In this document: piece after piece, positions 1 through 6,462 of the stretch
Layout of the letters: each line of letters opens with the position of its first letter
How positions within the stretch are numbered: position 1 is the first letter of the stretch
Source: an uncultured Collinsella sp.
GTDB lineage: Bacteria > Actinomycetota > Coriobacteriia > Coriobacteriales > Coriobacteriaceae
Reading direction: 5' to 3'
Length of the DNA: 9,540 bases
Assembly: GCA_902494565.1 (NCBI GenBank)
Contig: CABUTN010000059.1
Location: 1 to 9,540, forward strand
The notes under the pieces: generated by a model
Seen by the model: the letters and a program-made list of their open reading frames with translations, nothing else
Databases searched by the model: none
Told to the model about the DNA's origin: nothing
Translations under genes and position numbers: made by a program

Positions 1-1080
1 ATGCCTTCGAAGTTTGAGCCCTGCGGCCTGTCGCAGATCATCGCCATGCGCTACGGCACCCTGCCCATCGTGCGCGAGACCGGCGGCCTGAAGGACACCG
101 TGATCCCGTACAACGAGTTTACCGGCGAGGGCACGGGCTTCTCGTTTAGCAACTTTAACGGCGACGAGATGGGCGACGCCGTGTTCCGCGCGGCACGCCT
201 GTTCTGGGATAACCGCGACGCCTGGAACCAGCTGGTCACGCAGGCCATGAGCCAGGACTTTAGCTGGACGCGCTCGGCCGACAAGTATCTGGACCTGTAC
301 TTCTTTATGCATCCGGAGATTGAGAGGCCGGCGGCTGTTGTCGACGAGCCTGAGACTGTTGCTGAACCGGTGGCCGCTGAGGAGCCCAAGGCCGAGGAGA
401 AGCCGGTTGAGGCTGAGCCCGCAAAGGACGAGCCTGAGGTGAAGGCTGAGGTTGCTCCTGAGGCAGAGGCCGAGGTCAAGCCCGCTGCAAAGCCCGCAGT
501 TAAGAAGACCACGACCCGCAAGACGACCGCCAAGAAGGCTACGACGACCAAAGCTGCTGCCACCAAGACCGCCGCAGCAAAGACGACCGCTACCAAGGCA
601 ACGACCACGCGCAAGCGCACGACCGCCGCTGCCAAGAAGGCCGCCGAAGCCGAAGCTGCTCCCGAGGTAAAGGCCGAGGTCGCTGAGGCCCAGCCGGCCG
701 CCAAGGTTCCGGCAAAGACCGCTGCTAAGAAGGCGATCGCGACCAAGACCACGACCGCCAAGAAGGCAACGGCAGCCAAGAAGACCACGGCAACGAAGTC
801 GACGACCACGAAGGCTGCTACGACGAAGGCCGCCGCAAAGCCGGCCGCCAAAGTCGAGGAGACGCCCGCCGAGTCCAAGGCAACCGTCAAGGCCAAGCCG
901 GTACCGAAGGCATCCGAAGCCAAGTCCGCTGCCGTCAAAGAGGAGCCCAAAGCCGAGGTAAAGGCCAAGTCCGAACCCGCCAAGAAGGCCCCGGTCTCCC
1001 CCGCCGCCGCGACCGAGGAAAAGGCTCCGACCAAAAAGACGTCCGTCCGCAAGGCAACGGCCACCCGCAAGCGCCGCTAG
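1..1080 (+). CDS. glgA: Glycogen synthase (GT5), C-terminal part with histone H1-like tail; 5' end outside window
   Basis: Transfers glucose from a nucleotide sugar (ADP-glucose in most bacteria) to the non-reducing end of alpha-1,4-glucan in the cytoplasm. Visible residues 1-108 are the end of the GT-B C-terminal domain: PSKFEPCGL at 2-10, holding the family's conserved Glu, then MRYGTLPIVRETGGLKDTV. Bacterial GlgA is about 480 residues with this motif near residue 375, so most of the protein lies upstream and the ATG at base 1 is an internal Met. After about residue 108, where a normal GlgA stops, the frame runs on for about 250 residues of low complexity. There is an acidic Glu/Ala/Pro block (115-159), a basic Lys/Thr/Ala block (164-214), a mixed block (215-239), a second basic block (240-283), a mixed block to about 345, and a basic end TATRKRR. 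The tail's function is unknown. The next gene also acts on alpha-glucans. Family call is firm; the tail is an in-frame extension, not a separate gene. Confidence 0.93.
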   Translation: MPSKFEPCGLSQIIAMRYGTLPIVRETGGLKDTVIPYNEFTGEGTGFSFSNFNGDEMGDAVFRAARLFWDNRDAWNQLVTQAMSQDFSWTRSADKYLDLYFFMHPEIERPAAVVDEPETVAEPVAAEEPKAEEKPVEAEPAKDEPEVKAEVAPEAEAEVKPAAKPAVKKTTTRKTTAKKATTTKAAATKTAAAKTTATKATTTRKRTTAAAKKAAEAEAAPEVKAEVAEAQPAAKVPAKTAAKKAIATKTTTAKKATAAKKTTATKSTTTKAATTKAAAKPAAKVEETPAESKATVKAKPVPKASEAKSAAVKEEPKAEVKAKSEPAKKAPVSPAAATEEKAPTKKTSVRKATATRKRR

Positions 1081-1116
1081 TCCACAGACGATCCAAAACC
1101 TCATCAAACCCTAAGC

Positions 1117-1143
1117 AAGGGGCGCTCCAACTGGGTGCCCCTT
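1117..1143 (+). terminator. Probable terminator hairpin after glgA
   Basis: An 11-bp stem (AAGGGGCGCTC against GGGTGCCCCTT, two G-U pairs) closes a 5-nt loop 36 bases after the glgA stop. The following CTCTGT is pyrimidine-rich but not a true T run, so termination may be inefficient. Confidence 0.6.
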
Positions 1144-1202
1144 CTCTGTAGGTAGTTGGTAAAACGATTTTCTAGGACAACCGTTCGCCGATGGTAAACG
1201 GA

Positions 1203-1237
1203 TGTTGTTTATACAGCCTGTGTACAACAGATATACT
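1203..1237 (+). promoter_or_regulatory. Possible promoter with overlapping dyad (operator?) for the GH13-GH77 gene
   Basis: TATACT at 1232-1237 is a good -10 match (5/6), but the -35 region at a 17-nt spacing (TTATAC, 1209-1214) is poor. Just upstream, TGTTGT (1203-1208) and ACAACA (1224-1229) form a dyad with further imperfect pairing inside (ATACAG / CTGTGT). A weak -35 overlapped by a dyad suits a regulated promoter, for example one under a LacI- or GntR-type sugar regulator. That is inference from position only, and no specific regulator can be named. Confidence 0.3.
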
Positions 1238-1257
1238 TACATCCTGTGCGTAAAGCC

Positions 1258-1275
1258 CATGGCCCGCAGGCCATG
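1258..1275 (+). promoter_or_regulatory. Perfect hairpin in the leader of the GH13-GH77 gene
   Basis: CATGGCC / GGCCATG form a perfect 7-bp stem around the tetraloop CGCA. It ends 23 bases before the start codon and, if the promoter above is right, about 15 bases into the transcript. There is no T run, so it is not an intrinsic terminator. It could stabilise the mRNA or affect translation; no known riboswitch is recognised. Confidence 0.4.
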
Positions 1276-1298
1276 ATTCTATTGAACTGGACCGTACT

Positions 1299-4200
1299 AT
1301 GAGATTGATACACAACAGCCGTCTGCCGCAGTTTCGCACTCCGTTTGGCGCTGTGACCACAGGAACAACCCTTTCGCTCTCCGTGATTCTGGAGGACGCC
1401 GATCCCGCGCAGGCAACGCTTACGCTGCGCACCTGGGTCGATGAGATCGGTGAGTCTCGGTATCCCATGACGCACGAGGGCGACGGCATATTTAGCGTAG
1501 AGCTCAAGTGCACCGAGCCCTGTCTTATCTGGTACAGCTTTATATGCAATATCGAGGGCCAGCCCGAGGTTCGCCTGGGCGCACCACAGGGCCGCACCGG
1601 CGGCGAAGGCGTAACCTACGACTACGCTGAGGTGCCGTCATTCCAGGTCACCGTCTACAAACACCGTGAGAATCGTCCCACCTGGTACGAGCGCGGTATG
1701 GTCTACCAGATCTTCCCCGATCGCTATGCCCGCGACGAGCACTGGCGCGAGCGCACGCTGGCCGAGGTCGAAAAACCGCGTAAGGGCATTCAGCGCCGCA
1801 TGGTCGAGGACTGGAACGAGCCGCCTGTGTACGAGCGCGCCGAGGACGGCTCCATCAAGACTTGGGACTTTTACGGCGGCTCGCTCAAGGGCATCCAGAA
1901 TGACCTTCCCCGCATCGCCGAGCTGGGCTTTACGGCAATCTATCTCAACCCCATTTTTGAAGCCGCGAGCAACCACCGCTACGACACCGCCGATTACACC
2001 AAGATCGATCCGATTCTGGGCACCGAGCAGGACTTTACTGAGCTGTGCGAGGCGGCCGAGAAGCTGGGCATTTCCATCATTCTGGACGGCGTGTTCAACC
2101 ACACGGGCGACGATTCGATCTACTTCAACCGCTACGGCAACTACCCCGGCGTGGGCGCATGGCAGAGCGAGGATTCGCCGTGGCGCGATGCGTTTTATTT
2201 CCACGAGGACGGCTCGTACGACAGCTGGTGGGGCGTGGGCAATATGCCCGCCATCAATGAGAGCTCCGAGTTGGTACGCGAGCGGCTCCTGGGCAAGGAC
2301 GGCGTTATTCGTAAATGGCTGCGCGCCGGCGCTCACGGCTGGCGCCTGGATGTGGCCGACGAGCTTTCCGACGACTTCCTGGCCGAGATCAAAAAAGCCG
2401 TGCTCGCCGAGAAGCCCGACGCGCTGCTGCTCGGCGAGGTCTGGGAAGACGCCTCCAACAAGATCAGCTATGGTCATTTGCGCCGCTACCTGCAGGGCTC
2501 TGAGCTCGACTCCGCCATGGACTACCCCTTCCGCGACATGGTCATCGGCTTTTTGATGGGCTACAAGAACGCCTACCAGGCAGCCGAGGATATCGAAACC
2601 CTGCGTGAGAACTATCCACGCGAAGCCCTGTCCTGCGCGCTCAATCTGCTCTCGAGTCACGACCGTCCGCGCATCATCTCGGTGCTCGGCGGCGGCCCCG
2701 ACGAGTCGCAGCTGCCCGAGAGCGAGCGCAGCAAGTGGCGCCTGGACGAGAACTCCATGGGCCTGGCCAAGAGTCGTTTTTGGCTCGCGACGCTCATGCA
2801 GATGACGTTCCCGGGTGTGCCTTCGATTTACTATGGCGACGAGTACGGCCTTGAGGGACTCACCGATCCGGGCAATCGTCGCACCATGCCGACCAAGGAA
2901 AACCTGCACGACTTCGATACGTTTGCGATCGTCAAGAACGCATCTGCTGTGCGCCGCGCGTTGCCGTTTATGATCGACGGTGGAATCAAGGCCTTTGCGC
3001 TCAATGACGAAGTACTCGCCTATACGCGCGCCGGTAAAGACGGCGAGTCCGCGACGGTTATCATCAACCGTAGCCTGCGCAATTCACACCGCGTGACGAT
3101 TCCAGCGCTCGGCGAATGTGCGAGCGATGTGATCAGCGGTCACGAGTGCGAGATCCACAGCGGTACGGTCACGCTCGATCTGTATCCGCTGGGCTCGTCG
3201 ATCATCTATCACCATGCCGAGCAGCGCCTGCAGGAGCCGCTCGATCACGGTGCGGGTGTTGTGTGCCATATCACATCGGTGCCGACCGACGACGGCAAGC
3301 CCGGTACGATCGGCGCGCCCACGCGTCGTTTTATCGACCATCTGGCCGCCATGGGCATGCGCTACTGGCAGGTTCTCCCCGTCAACCCCACGGACTTCTT
3401 CCGCTCCCCTTACGCCGGCCCTTCGGCCTTTGCAGGCAATATCGACCTGCTACCCGAGAGTCACGAGGAGCTGGCCGCCGACTTTGAGACTTGGAAGGCC
3501 CGCGGCGGCGAAGATGCCGATCCGTTGTACACAGCGTTTAAACATCGCAATGCCGATTGGCTCGAGAAATACTGCGTCTATATGGCCGTCAAAAAGTACT
3601 TTGAAGGCGAGTCGCGCCACGATTGGCCGGCAGATGTCGCGCGCTACAACGAGCATCTGATCGACGACAAGCGTTTCCATAACGAGGCCGAGCTGCAGGC
3701 GTACATGCAGTACCGCTTTGACCTGGCTTGGTGCGAGCTCATGAACTATGCGCACAAGAAGGGCATCGAGGTCATCGGCGATATCCCGATGTATGTTTCG
3801 GACGATTCGGCAGACGCGTGGAGCGAACCCGAGAACTTCTGGCTGTCCGATACCGGCAAGGCGATTGAGATTTCCGGTGCACCGCCCGACAACTTTGCAC
3901 CCGAGGGCCAGGTGTGGGGCAACCCGACGTTCCGCTGGGACCACATGAAGCAGAACGGCTATAGCTGGTGGATGGATCGCCTACGTCGTGCCTTTTCGCT
4001 CTACGACCGCGTGCGCCTGGATCACTTCCTGGGCTTCCACAACTACTTTAGTATCCCTGCGGGCAAGGCTTGCGCCGACGGCCGTTGGCTGGCGGGCCCG
4101 GGTAAGGACCTGTTCCAGACCGCTTATGACGAGCTGGGTCCGCTCAACTTTATCGCCGAGGACCTGGGCTATTTGACGCCCGGTGTTCGCGCCATGGCTT

Positions 4201-4595
4201 CGACCTGCGGCTTCCCCGGCATGGACGTGCTGGAGTTTAGCGACTACGACGTTCGCTGCGGTGTGCATCCCACGCCCGGCAAGATTCTGTACACGTCGAC
4301 GCACGACACCTCGACGCTCGCCGGCTGGTGTACGCGTTCCTTTGCCGGCGGCGACGAGCCGAGCGGTGTTGAGGTGGCGGCCAAGCTGATGAGCGACGCG
4401 CTGGCAAGCGACGCTCCCCTGGTGATGATGCCGCTGCAGGATGTCCTGGGGCTTGGCGACGACGCGCGCATGAACGTTCCGGGCGTGGCCACGGGCAACT
4501 GGACCTGGCAGGCTGACGAGGCAGACATTGCAGCCGCCGAGAACAAAACCGCACAGCTCCTGCGCAACAACCATAGATTCTGGGGCGAAGCGTGA
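1299..4595 (+). CDS. Fused GH13 alpha-glucan hydrolase (neopullulanase/cyclomaltodextrinase-like) and GH77 4-alpha-glucanotransferase
   Basis: Two enzymes in one 1098-residue chain without a signal peptide, so probably cytosolic. Residues 1-115 look like an N-terminal beta-sandwich (CBM34-like by position). The GH13 barrel starts near WYERGMVYQIFPDRYA (129-144). It carries D263 and H268 (DGVFNH), MPAIN at 316-320 (compare MPKLN of neopullulanases), nucleophile D351 (GWRLDVAD), acid/base E380 (LLGEVWE) and H454-D455 (SSHDRPR). A C-terminal beta domain ends near 640. GH77 runs from about 645: SPYAGPSAFAGNIDLL, nucleophile D908 (VRLDHF), acid/base E954 (IAEDLGY) and D1003 (THDTSTLAGW). All expected catalytic residues are present, so both halves should be active: the first hydrolysing alpha-1,4 (perhaps alpha-1,6) bonds, the second disproportionating maltodextrins. 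The GH77 half, at about 450 residues, is shorter than classic MalQ (about 500). Start chosen at 1299 because similarity begins there; the Shine-Dalgarno is weak (CTGGA, 1287-1291). Exact GH13 substrate is uncertain. Confidence 0.9.
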   Translation: MRLIHNSRLPQFRTPFGAVTTGTTLSLSVILEDADPAQATLTLRTWVDEIGESRYPMTHEGDGIFSVELKCTEPCLIWYSFICNIEGQPEVRLGAPQGRTGGEGVTYDYAEVPSFQVTVYKHRENRPTWYERGMVYQIFPDRYARDEHWRERTLAEVEKPRKGIQRRMVEDWNEPPVYERAEDGSIKTWDFYGGSLKGIQNDLPRIAELGFTAIYLNPIFEAASNHRYDTADYTKIDPILGTEQDFTELCEAAEKLGISIILDGVFNHTGDDSIYFNRYGNYPGVGAWQSEDSPWRDAFYFHEDGSYDSWWGVGNMPAINESSELVRERLLGKDGVIRKWLRAGAHGWRLDVADELSDDFLAEIKKAVLAEKPDALLLGEVWEDASNKISYGHLRRYLQGSELDSAMDYPFRDMVIGFLMGYKNAYQAAEDIETLRENYPREALSCALNLLSSHDRPRIISVLGGGPDESQLPESERSKWRLDENSMGLAKSRFWLATLMQMTFPGVPSIYYGDEYGLEGLTDPGNRRTMPTKENLHDFDTFAIVKNASAVRRALPFMIDGGIKAFALNDEVLAYTRAGKDGESATVIINRSLRNSHRVTIPALGECASDVISGHECEIHSGTVTLDLYPLGSSIIYHHAEQRLQEPLDHGAGVVCHITSVPTDDGKPGTIGAPTRRFIDHLAAMGMRYWQVLPVNPTDFFRSPYAGPSAFAGNIDLLPESHEELAADFETWKARGGEDADPLYTAFKHRNADWLEKYCVYMAVKKYFEGESRHDWPADVARYNEHLIDDKRFHNEAELQAYMQYRFDLAWCELMNYAHKKGIEVIGDIPMYVSDDSADAWSEPENFWLSDTGKAIEISGAPPDNFAPEGQVWGNPTFRWDHMKQNGYSWWMDRLRRAFSLYDRVRLDHFLGFHNYFSIPAGKACADGRWLAGPGKDLFQTAYDELGPLNFIAEDLGYLTPGVRAMASTCGFPGMDVLEFSDYDVRCGVHPTPGKILYTSTHDTSTLAGWCTRSFAGGDEPSGVEVAAKLMSDALASDAPLVMMPLQDVLGLGDDARMNVPGVATGNWTWQADEADIAAAENKTAQLLRNNHRFWGEA

Positions 4596-4620
4596 TAAAA
4601 GCCCCGATATAGGGTACAGT
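4592..4620 (+). promoter_or_regulatory. Weak candidate promoter for the fmdB-type gene
   Basis: GTGATA (4592-4597, 4/6 to the -35 consensus) and TACAGT (4615-4620, 4/6 to the -10) are exactly 17 bases apart and overlap the preceding stop codon. If real, the hairpin at 4640-4661 would lie in the leader of the zinc-ribbon gene. The match is weak and could be chance. Confidence 0.25.
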
Positions 4621-4639
4621 TACAGACGTTTGAATTTTT

Positions 4640-4661
4640 GCGGGCAGAGTAATCTGCCCGC
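4640..4661 (+). terminator. Hairpin between the GH13-GH77 gene and the fmdB-type gene (terminator or leader structure)
   Basis: GCGGGCAGA and TCTGCCCGC make a perfect 9-bp stem around GTAA, followed by TTTGTGCT. The stem is strong but the T run is only three bases, so it is either a weak intrinsic terminator for the upstream gene or a structure in the next gene's leader. It ends 12 bases before that gene's Shine-Dalgarno. Confidence 0.5.
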
Positions 4662-4683
4662 TTTGTGCTGAAAAGGAAGTACT

Positions 4684-4920
4684 ATGGCGCGCTACGATTA
4701 CAAGTGCTCGAGCTGCGGCAACGTGTTTGAGGTTGAGCATCCCATGTCCGAGACTCCCGAGGTCGTGTGCCCCAGCTGCGGTGCCCCGGCGGCCAAGACG
4801 TTCTCGGCCAGCGGCATTAAATTTGAGGGCAGCGGTTTCTACAACACCGACCAGCGAAGCGGCGGCTCCAGCACCAACGCCACGAGCGGCTGCTGCGCCA
4901 ATTGCCCGCATAGCCACTAG
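4684..4920 (+). CDS. FmdB-family small zinc-ribbon protein
   Basis: A 78-residue protein of the FmdB putative regulatory family. The N-terminus MARYDYKCSSCG is typical. C8-x2-C11 and C29-x2-C32 form one zinc ribbon, and the family's Phe/Gly segment is seen as KFEGSGFYNTD (46-56). A Gly/Ser/Thr linker (58-69) leads to an unusual end, CCANCPHSH (70-78), whose three Cys and two His could bind a second metal. The start is backed by AGGAAG at 4674-4679, four bases before the ATG. The name comes from a gene linked to formamidase in Methylophilus, but the role in most bacteria is not known, and nothing here suggests amide metabolism. The gene lies 88 bases after the GH13-GH77 gene and ends at a strong terminator, so it may be the last gene of that unit or stand alone. 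Confidence 0.88.
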   Translation: MARYDYKCSSCGNVFEVEHPMSETPEVVCPSCGAPAAKTFSASGIKFEGSGFYNTDQRSGGSSTNATSGCCANCPHSH

Positions 4921-4925
4921 AAACC

Positions 4926-4963
4926 AAGCAGCCCCGCGACCGACACCGATCGCGGGGCTGCTT
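4926..4963 (+). terminator. Strong intrinsic terminator after the fmdB-type gene
   Basis: AAGCAGCCCCGCGA and TCGCGGGGCTGCTT pair perfectly over 14 bp around a 10-nt loop, followed by CTTTAG. It starts 6 bases after the stop codon. On the opposite strand the hairpin is followed by TGGTTTC, so it may also stop transcripts coming from rsmB. Confidence 0.88.
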
Positions 4964-4989
4964 CTTTAGCTACCCAAGTTTCCTAATGA

Positions 4990-5054
4990 GTTGCGGTGAA
5001 ATAAGGACTGTTTGGCGGGCAGAAGCCGCTATTCAATCCCTATTTCACCGCAAC
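4990..5054. repeat. 65-bp palindromic foldback between convergent fmdB-type gene and rsmB
   Basis: The left arm GTTGCGGTGAAATAAGGA (4990-5007) and right arm TCCCTATTTCACCGCAAC (5037-5054) are inverted copies matching at 17 of 18 positions, around a 29-base centre with a small inner dyad (GCGG 5015-5018, CCGC 5026-5029). On the - strand the element starts 7 bases after the rsmB stop codon. No T run follows the stem on either strand, so it is not a standard intrinsic terminator. It could be a REP-like or MITE-like dispersed repeat, or an mRNA 3'-end structure. No clear target-site duplication is seen. Copy number in the genome cannot be judged from this window. Confidence 0.7.
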
Positions 5055-5061
5055 CTAGTCG

Positions 5062-6462
5062 TTACTTGCGGACCAGCCTGGCGCAGAAGTGACCGTCGTA
5101 GGAGTCGGCGTTTACCGGCACGCTTTGGAAGAGGCCCCGATCGTTCTGGCGTACGGATACGAGCTTCTTGGCCTGATCGAACTCGGGGAGCTGCAGAATC
5201 TGTGCCTCGGAGAGCGGCGCTACAGTAAAGCCGGTGCCCTCAGGAGAGTTCAAGAAAGCATCCACCACCTGCGTGTTCTCCTCGTCGAAGACCGAGCACG
5301 TCGCATAGATGAGCTCGCCGCCGGCAGCTACGCGCGCAGCAGCCTCTTTGAGCATCATCAACTGCAGCTTGGGCAGCTCGCACGTGACGTCACACTCGGC
5401 CAGGCGCCACGGAATCTCGGGATGGCGGCGCATGGTGCCGGTGCCCGAACACGGCGCATCGATAAAGACCGTGTCGAACTTAACCGGATTGCCAAGCATG
5501 GCATCAAACGATGTCAGTACTTCATCAAGCTCGCAGGCATCACCCGAAACCGTACGAACGCCCTGAATACCGGCCTTATGCAGGCGAGCGAGATTCAGAT
5601 CGCACTTGCGATCATGCAAATCGAGCGCCGTATGCTGACGCTCATAGCCCGCACGCTTGGCCTGGCACATCATCACATAGGTCTTGGTGCCACGACCGGC
5701 ACCAATCTCAAGGCAGCTACCAGGGCGCGTGGCAGCTGTGGCGATAAGCTGCGCATTGAGATCAGATGCCACCGCGGCAGCACGCTCAAACACACCCGAA
5801 GCAACGGTAACCTGGGCATCAACCGGGGCATGGCAGCCCGGGAAGACAGGCGCGACGAGCTGCGAGATATACGGATCGGGCTTGGTCGCAAAGGCGTTCT
5901 CATGCAGGGCCAGCGGCGCGGGGGCCAGATTGCCGGCAAAGTTAAGTGCACCCTCTGGCGTGTCGAACGATGCCATAATGCGAGCGCACAGCCAGCGAGG
6001 AAGACCCATCAGGCGCGACAGACGAACCAAGCGTCGCTCAGACTCATCCACATCGGACGCCGTGGCAAAGTCCTCAACATTGTCCGCAACCTTATGCAGT
6101 ACGGCATTGGCCAAGCCAGCGGCGGACTTAGCGCCACAGCGGACCAGCTCAACACCCTGACTTACGGCAACGCGGGCACGCGTATGCAGATAGAGCATCT
6201 CGAAGGCCGAGATACGAAGCGCCATGCGAACACGCGGCGCAACCTTTTTAGGCTTATCGAGAAACTGATCGAGCAGCTCGTCCAAAATACCCTGGGTGGC
6301 TGCAACTCCAAGTGCCAAACGAGCGGCAAAAGCAGAATCGCGCTGGTCAATGGCCTTGGCCGAAGCACGGGAAGACAGCACGTCGCGCGCGTACATGCCG
6401 CGGCGATCGGCCTCCATCAACACATCGAGCGCAAGCTTGCGCGCGGGAGACAACTTGCTCAT
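5062..6462 (-). CDS. rsmB: 16S rRNA (cytosine-967-C5)-methyltransferase RsmB
   Basis: Methylates C5 of cytosine 967 (E. coli numbering) of 16S rRNA, using S-adenosylmethionine. The 466-residue protein has an N-terminal NusB-like RNA-binding domain (about 1-140) and a Rossmann methyltransferase domain. The SAM-binding motif LEIGAGRGTKT lies at 251-261. Motif IV DAPCSGTGTMRRHPE holds C338, and motif VI YATCSVFDEENTQ holds C389; these are the two cysteines of the RsmB/Nop2 m5C mechanism. It ends with DGHFCARLVRK, as in this family. The ATG at 6462 is chosen because it forms an ATGA overlap with the fmt stop and starts the conserved SPARKLALDVL. A GGGGT sequence (6471-6475) precedes it by 8 bases and is a usable Shine-Dalgarno. 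The frame is open up to an ATG at 6510, but that would add 16 unrelated residues inside fmt. Translation is probably coupled to fmt. Confidence 0.95.
   Translation of the reverse strand: MSKLSPARKLALDVLMEADRRGMYARDVLSSRASAKAIDQRDSAFAARLALGVAATQGILDELLDQFLDKPKKVAPRVRMALRISAFEMLYLHTRARVAVSQGVELVRCGAKSAAGLANAVLHKVADNVEDFATASDVDESERRLVRLSRLMGLPRWLCARIMASFDTPEGALNFAGNLAPAPLALHENAFATKPDPYISQLVAPVFPGCHAPVDAQVTVASGVFERAAAVASDLNAQLIATAATRPGSCLEIGAGRGTKTYVMMCQAKRAGYERQHTALDLHDRKCDLNLARLHKAGIQGVRTVSGDACELDEVLTSFDAMLGNPVKFDTVFIDAPCSGTGTMRRHPEIPWRLAECDVTCELPKLQLMMLKEAAARVAAGGELIYATCSVFDEENTQVVDAFLNSPEGTGFTVAPLSEAQILQLPEFDQAKKLVSVRQNDRGLFQSVPVNADSYDGHFCARLVRK

Noticed and set aside
51..1070. Long - strand ORF (339 codons) opposite glgA
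   Set aside because: It is the complement of the Lys/Ala/Thr-rich tail and gives an Ala/Val-rich low-complexity product; it arises from codon bias and is antisense to a well-supported gene.
490..1080. The Lys/Ala-rich tail as a separate histone-like gene, or its repeats as a tandem-repeat or CRISPR array
   Set aside because: It is in frame with GlgA without a stop, and I see no internal ATG with a ribosome site. The repetition is at the amino-acid composition level, with no fixed repeat unit or spacers.
1205..1237. TTGTTT plus TATACT as a full promoter
   Set aside because: The spacing is 21 bases, too long for a normal sigma-70-type promoter, so only the -10 was used.
1638..2909. Long - strand ORF (423 codons) opposite the GH13 domain
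   Set aside because: It has no recognisable motifs, while the + strand frame has all GH13 catalytic residues; a high-GC shadow frame.
4990..5054. Foldback as the intrinsic terminator of rsmB
   Set aside because: No T run follows the stem on the - strand; the hairpin at 4926-4963 is a better terminator for both directions.
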